A DNA stretch of 64,000 nucleotides from Coptis chinensis. Lineage: Eukaryota; Streptophyta; Magnoliopsida; Ranunculales; Ranunculaceae. Both the position numbers and the translations under genes were made by a program. Below, in pieces: positions 59,799-64,000 of the stretch. The notes beneath the pieces are model-generated. The model was not told where the DNA came from. It worked only from the letters and a program-made list of their open reading frames with translations, and made no database searches. Each line of letters starts with the position of its first letter. Position 1 is the first letter of the stretch. The stretch spans positions 29,902,501 through 29,966,500 of the forward strand of contig CM027379.1 of NCBI GenBank assembly GCA_015680905.1, written 5' to 3'.

Positions 59799-60607
59799 CA
59801 TCTTCCCCAAACAGCACTTTGCTTGTCCTCAAGCAAAGAAGAGACATTAAAACAGATAAGTGGCCAAAATTGTGCATCTTAAACTAAATCTCGTTTCGCA
59901 GAGCGCGGTTACATTGACCGTATGCAACAAGGCTTTAAACCACTAGGAGTTCCCTAGTGGACGAGTTATAGCTTCGTGAAAGTTTTCCAGAGAAGATACT
60001 CACAAACTTCATTTATACTACAATGACTCAGTAACAAAAACTTGTTTCCTAAATTAATCTCAGACATCTATACATCTCCTTGGCGGGGAACGAGGATTAA
60101 TTCCTTTGAAACTCAAGTTAATATGCATACAATAATTAAAACATCTACATATGAACATGCATACGGTGAGCTTTACATTGAAAAGTACTAGCAGGGCCGT
60201 TTCTAGATCCTTTGGAGAGCGTACCTAAATGGGTTCTCACAGGTATGTGTCGAAACACAAATTCGCTAATAATTTTTCCACTTAGGTTTTGCTAACTTCA
60301 GTATGCAGTGGGCACATATTTCCTCACATACTCAATGACAGTCAGAGGAGCCGAGGTCGATCAATCACATCTACTACTTATTATCACACCATCCTACTCC
60401 TAATTGAGCTAGAGGTCTTTATTAGGTGTTATGGGGGCTTAGATGGTAGTGTAGAAAAAAATGGAAATGGATAATAAAAAATGATAAGTATGAGAGAATA
60501 GGGTCTTCAAGATATTTACACTCGAGAAATCCTAGTTTTCTTTTCCTGCTTCTACCTGAGTTTTTCTACTTTGCTCTTAAGCCTTGTACTTATTTCACGC
60601 TCTATAT

Positions 60608-60609
<2 letters not shown>

Positions 60610-60647
<38 letters not shown>
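60610..60647. repeat. poly(T) tract, 38 bases
   Basis: Uninterrupted T run inside the LTR element. It may be the tail of a retroposed insert on the minus strand, but no SINE or LINE body is visible on its right. Confidence 0.9.
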
Positions 60648-60648
<1 letters not shown>

Positions 60649-61425
60649 AAACAAGAAGTTTAAGAAACATAATTCTATTTTCCTTTCCTGAAGCAAGTAA
60701 CTAACTTTTATTTGGGTCAAGTCTTTCTCTTTACCTTTCTACATTTCATCCTATTTCTCATACTCATCACTTAGGTAGGTTCTTCTATTTAGGGTTAATA
60801 GATGGGTAAGGAATTTTTGGCGAAAGTGAAAGGTTTGATGAAAGATTCAGTGGAGTGACTAGCGGTAAAATTTATAACAGGTAAGATTTTTTAGCTATGT
60901 CGATCCAAAGAAGGCCTAAATTCTCGCCTAGGGTTCGGGTGGTGATCAAGTAATAGACGTGTGATTTTCTTTATTCGGAAAAACTACTCCTCTGTGTCAT
61001 TTCTCACAAATCACTCATATCGAGGCTTTTGGTTAGATTCTCACAAGATTGATAGTTTCTTAAAAACGAATCCTAATTCTAATGCTAATGTGAGACTTCT
61101 AGATAATTTCATCATTGAAAAGGAAAAAAGACTTTGTCACTAACTACAATTATTAACAAGAAAATAAAAACTATATACAGGTTACAATTTGCCTAATTTT
61201 TGCTACAGGTTTAAAGCACCCCCAAACAGAATGATGCTTAGTCCTTGAAGTATCAATAGATAAAGAAAGAAATTACCTGAGAACCGTAAGCAAAATTAGG
61301 GCTGGATTGCTGGAACAGAAAGGTTGGAGAACATAATATATTATACAGAAATAAACAAAGAAAGATAGTAGCACACGAAACATAACTATTTACAGTTAGA
61401 TATATGTATAATGACATGCTCAAAT

Positions 61426-63172
61426 TTACCATCCAGCAAGATGTGTTGGTCTGGCATCCTCTATAATGAAATGCATTTCCTTAGCATTGCACCAAAAGAT
61501 AATAGTCTGCCAAATTTCTGCCCATTCTTTGTCTCCGGATTTGTTTAAATGTGTCGTCATTTTTTCATCCTTAGGGTAACAACGAACATGCCTCAGGTAC
61601 CAAGCGGGACGTTTCCATTGCCTAAACTTTAATGAACGAATGATTTTGTTTGCTGGGCACATAGAATCTACCTTGACCCAGTCATGAAAAGTAGTTGAAA
61701 ACTGTGGGAAATGTGTTTTTCATGATTTCGCAAGCGATTTCGGTAAAAGTACATACCGATCCCGAGCAAAGTCGAGCTCGTTTCAGATTGGAGATAACAC
61801 AACCTAAAATATTAAATAATGTATGACCTTAAGCCAGTGCATTGAATACTATGCAGGCAGCCTCATTGGCAATGGAAAAGTGTCAATCTCTCATGATGTT
61901 CAGGAGTATAAACAACATCACAGTCCCCATGTTCATGGTCATGCTTGCTAAGAGAATGGTGATGTCACGCCATGGCACATGGTCATCTCCTTCACGTGTA
62001 ATCCCAAGACCATCACCGTAAGTTTTGCGAAAAACATGCCAATGAAAGGAACGGTAAGAATTGTGAAGATGTAATGCCATGATGCGGCCAGTTGGTGATA
62101 TGTAAGATCCAAAGTTAGGGCAAGCTGTTGTTCAGAAAAAATATGTCGTGTGTCACCAACTAGGATTGTAAAACCGTCTAAGTAGAAGCTATGTGCATGG
62201 CTGAATGCTGGCGTGTCTTCCATATTAGCATAAAAGTATGCAGCCAAACTTGGAGAATAAGTTTGGTCAGGTTGAAGATTTGGCTGAATGTCCCCTTGGC
62301 TGGCAGAGAGTGTAGTTTGATTCTCCATTAGGAGAGCGTGATTTTGCAAGGACTGAGAATGATTTTCCAAGATTTCCTCCTATTCAACATCATGCATTGC
62401 TTGACATTCTTGAAAATCCTTAAGAGTTTTAATGATTATTTCCTGACGTGTGTAGTTCCCGTATGCCTTGATGAAGAAATTGAATGCCTTCCATGGGATT
62501 AAAAATATTTAGCATGGTATGTTCATCAAAGAAATGTTCAGAGTTTAAGCTTGGGTCATTCTGTTCATCTGTTAGAGTATCAGGAGTCTAAAAACCAATG
62601 GAGTAGTTTGTGTGGAGTACACTAATATTTGCTCTTTGAAGGGGTGTCTCTGGAGAAATTACCGGATAACCCCAACGCATCATAATTTGCGTGACTAAAG
62701 TAGGTAGAGGTGTTAACCTTCTTGTTTTCCTGGTGATCGCGTTCTAGAGGTGTTGGATTAGACAAAAATCATCCCTTTGAGTCTGCAAAATCCAAAGTAG
62801 GTGAAGTTGGGGCTTTGTGACTTCTGATTGGTGTGATGTACCTACCACATTGTGTCCCAACCAGTGGAGCACAACTCGTTGATTATGTTTCAAAGAGCGT
62901 TGAAGAACAACGTGATGTATATTTTCGACTTCACCACGAGATACGGTAGCTCGTAGTAAAGTTTTTACGGAATCAAATGTTGACTCTGGAAAAAGGAACT
63001 CCTGGGTATTTATTGGAATTTGAAGTATGTCGGAGATAATTTTCCTAGTCAATTCAAATCGTTGTCCATAAGCATTGAAGTAGAATTTTCCATTTTCAGG
63101 TCTGCTAAATTGGTAGAACATCAAAACCAATTCTCGGGAATAACCAGCTGCTGAATGATATAGAAGAGACAT
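61426..63172 (-). pseudogene. ORF region of the Athila/Tat-like element, function unassigned
   Basis: Three minus-strand ORFs. The largest (62,744-63,172) contains VLMFYQFSRPENGKFYFNAY and ELTRKIISDILQIP, which resembles the plant transposon-associated domain found in Athila-type elements. The next (61,948-62,370) has a Gln/Asn/Leu-rich start, MENHSQSLQNHALLMENQTT, and a hydrophobic tail. The third (61,426-61,662) is short and basic. Whether they correspond to the env-like or another extra ORF cannot be decided here. Fossil. Confidence 0.4.
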
Positions 63173-64000
63173 ACATCCTCGACGTACAATTTCTGTATCA
63201 AAATAAGGAGAAAACCGACCATCATCAAAAAAAAATCAGGTAGTTTTTCTCAGGCATTCTTTTTCTTGGGTGATCCATTTGGAAGTATTACTAAGGGAAG
63301 GATAATGAAGAATGCTTGGAATGAGAATGGCTGAAAAGAAGAGATTTATAGCCAATCTATGAATCTGTACTAATCAGGATTCCAAGTGTAGTTAAATCTG
63401 GAATTAATATGTGAAAACACAAGTGACTCATGTGTTGTTGTGACACATACTTTTAGGAACAACAACTATGGGTATCCATAGTAAGTCTTTTCATGTTAGA
63501 ATCCCAAAAATAATTAATGAGATATTTCAATGTTAGAAAATACGGAGGAAAGTTTCACATGGCAGTTAGACCTACATGTAATTTCAGAATTGATGATCAT
63601 ACCTCAATAATAGAAGATGGATAGAATAATCGAGCTGCCTGTATGACAAGTGTTAGGCGTACCGTGTAGCGTGCACGATCTATTCCGAAAACAATAAGTT
63701 GAGATTGATTTATTTTGGTGCGTTATTGATTTTGCTTAGTTGTTATTGTTTTGATAACTATTTTATGTTTATGAGAAGGTTAAAATGCAACTAATATACA
63801 CAATTATTAAATAGGGTACTTCTCCATTTCATATGTAACCCGTACAAATGGTGGAGAATTATTTAACACACTATAGTAATATACAAAGCGACAAAGGGAA
63901 AGACAGATGTCGGTTACATAGATTTAGATATTATGGAGCATGCTATGCATGAGCGACAGTAGAACAATGATAAACACTATTATCACGAATACTGTGACAT

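Larger units (their letters stand above)
58175..64000 (-). mobile_element. LTR retrotransposon (Athila/Tat-like), partial in window, broken
   Basis: Minus-strand element that interrupts the FAR1-like gene. In element sense the internal end reads GAGGACAAGCAAAGTGCTGT, then a purine-rich TTTGGGGAAGATG, then the LTR beginning TGATAAACACCC. A GAGGACAAGCAA motif before a 3' LTR of about 1.6 kb is usual for Athila/Tat relatives. The rest runs past the window end, so the other LTR and target-site duplication cannot be checked. Fossil with several breaks. Confidence 0.6.

Noticed and set aside
60185-60215. CAGGGCCGTTTCTAGATCC as a hAT terminal repeat
   Set aside because: Only one end was seen; no inverted partner or target duplication was found.

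Overview
This is eukaryotic, plant nuclear DNA, almost certainly from a eudicot. It is AT-rich with long (TA)n tracts and intron-bearing gene pieces. Plant-specific protein families (LOB-domain, FAR1/MULE, plant mobile domain) are present, together with plant LTR retrotransposons, an L1-type LINE, a tRNA-derived SINE and many MITEs. No intact, certainly functional host gene is visible; the window is mostly repeats and gene fragments.

Layout. (1) 0.47-1.81 kb: a two-exon LOB-domain (LBD23/24-like) gene whose reading frame is interrupted several times. (2) 2.09-20.48 kb: an 18.4-kb palindrome, two arms of about 9.2 kb around a 10-bp spacer at 11,231-11,240. From the outer edge inward each arm carries a self-complementary minisatellite, the last exon of a SUMO gene, a five-exon plant-mobile-domain (PMD) gene, an insertion of mitochondrial DNA containing rps13, and about 1.1 kb of AT-rich DNA at the fold. 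(3) 20.5-25.9 kb: a small coiled-coil exon, a broken FAR1/MULE-transposase gene and a 2-kb satellite of GAGTTC/GAACTC motifs. (4) 28.10-40.87 kb: a Ty3/Gypsy element of the Tat (Retand-like) type on the minus strand, with gag-pol, an internal 138-bp satellite and antisense ORFs. (5) 41.4-43.4 kb: a tRNA-derived SINE abutting the tail of a 5'-truncated LINE. (6) 44.4-48.4 kb: LTR-like AT-rich DNA. (7) 48.4-50.6 kb and 56.2-56.6 kb: MITEs that share one internal scaffold but have different inverted ends and lie next to (TA)n. (8) 50.8-55.1 kb: a kelch fragment, a hAT-like MITE and a telomere-like stretch. (9) 57.0-58.17 kb: a second FAR1/MULE gene cut off by an LTR; the rest of that LTR element fills the window to 64 kb.

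The main result is the palindrome and its cargo: PMD gene, captured SUMO exon and mitochondrial rps13 in both arms. Much of the difference between the arms, and between satellite monomers, is CAG or CTG replaced by CG or TCG. In plants those trinucleotides are CHG methylation sites, so basecalling error at methylated cytosines may explain many frame breaks. The palindrome itself could be a real inverted duplication or a fold-back read or assembly artefact. The second result is the MITE group with a shared interior and exchangeable ends.

All calls come from reading the sequence. No alignment or database search was run, so family names rest on recognised motifs.
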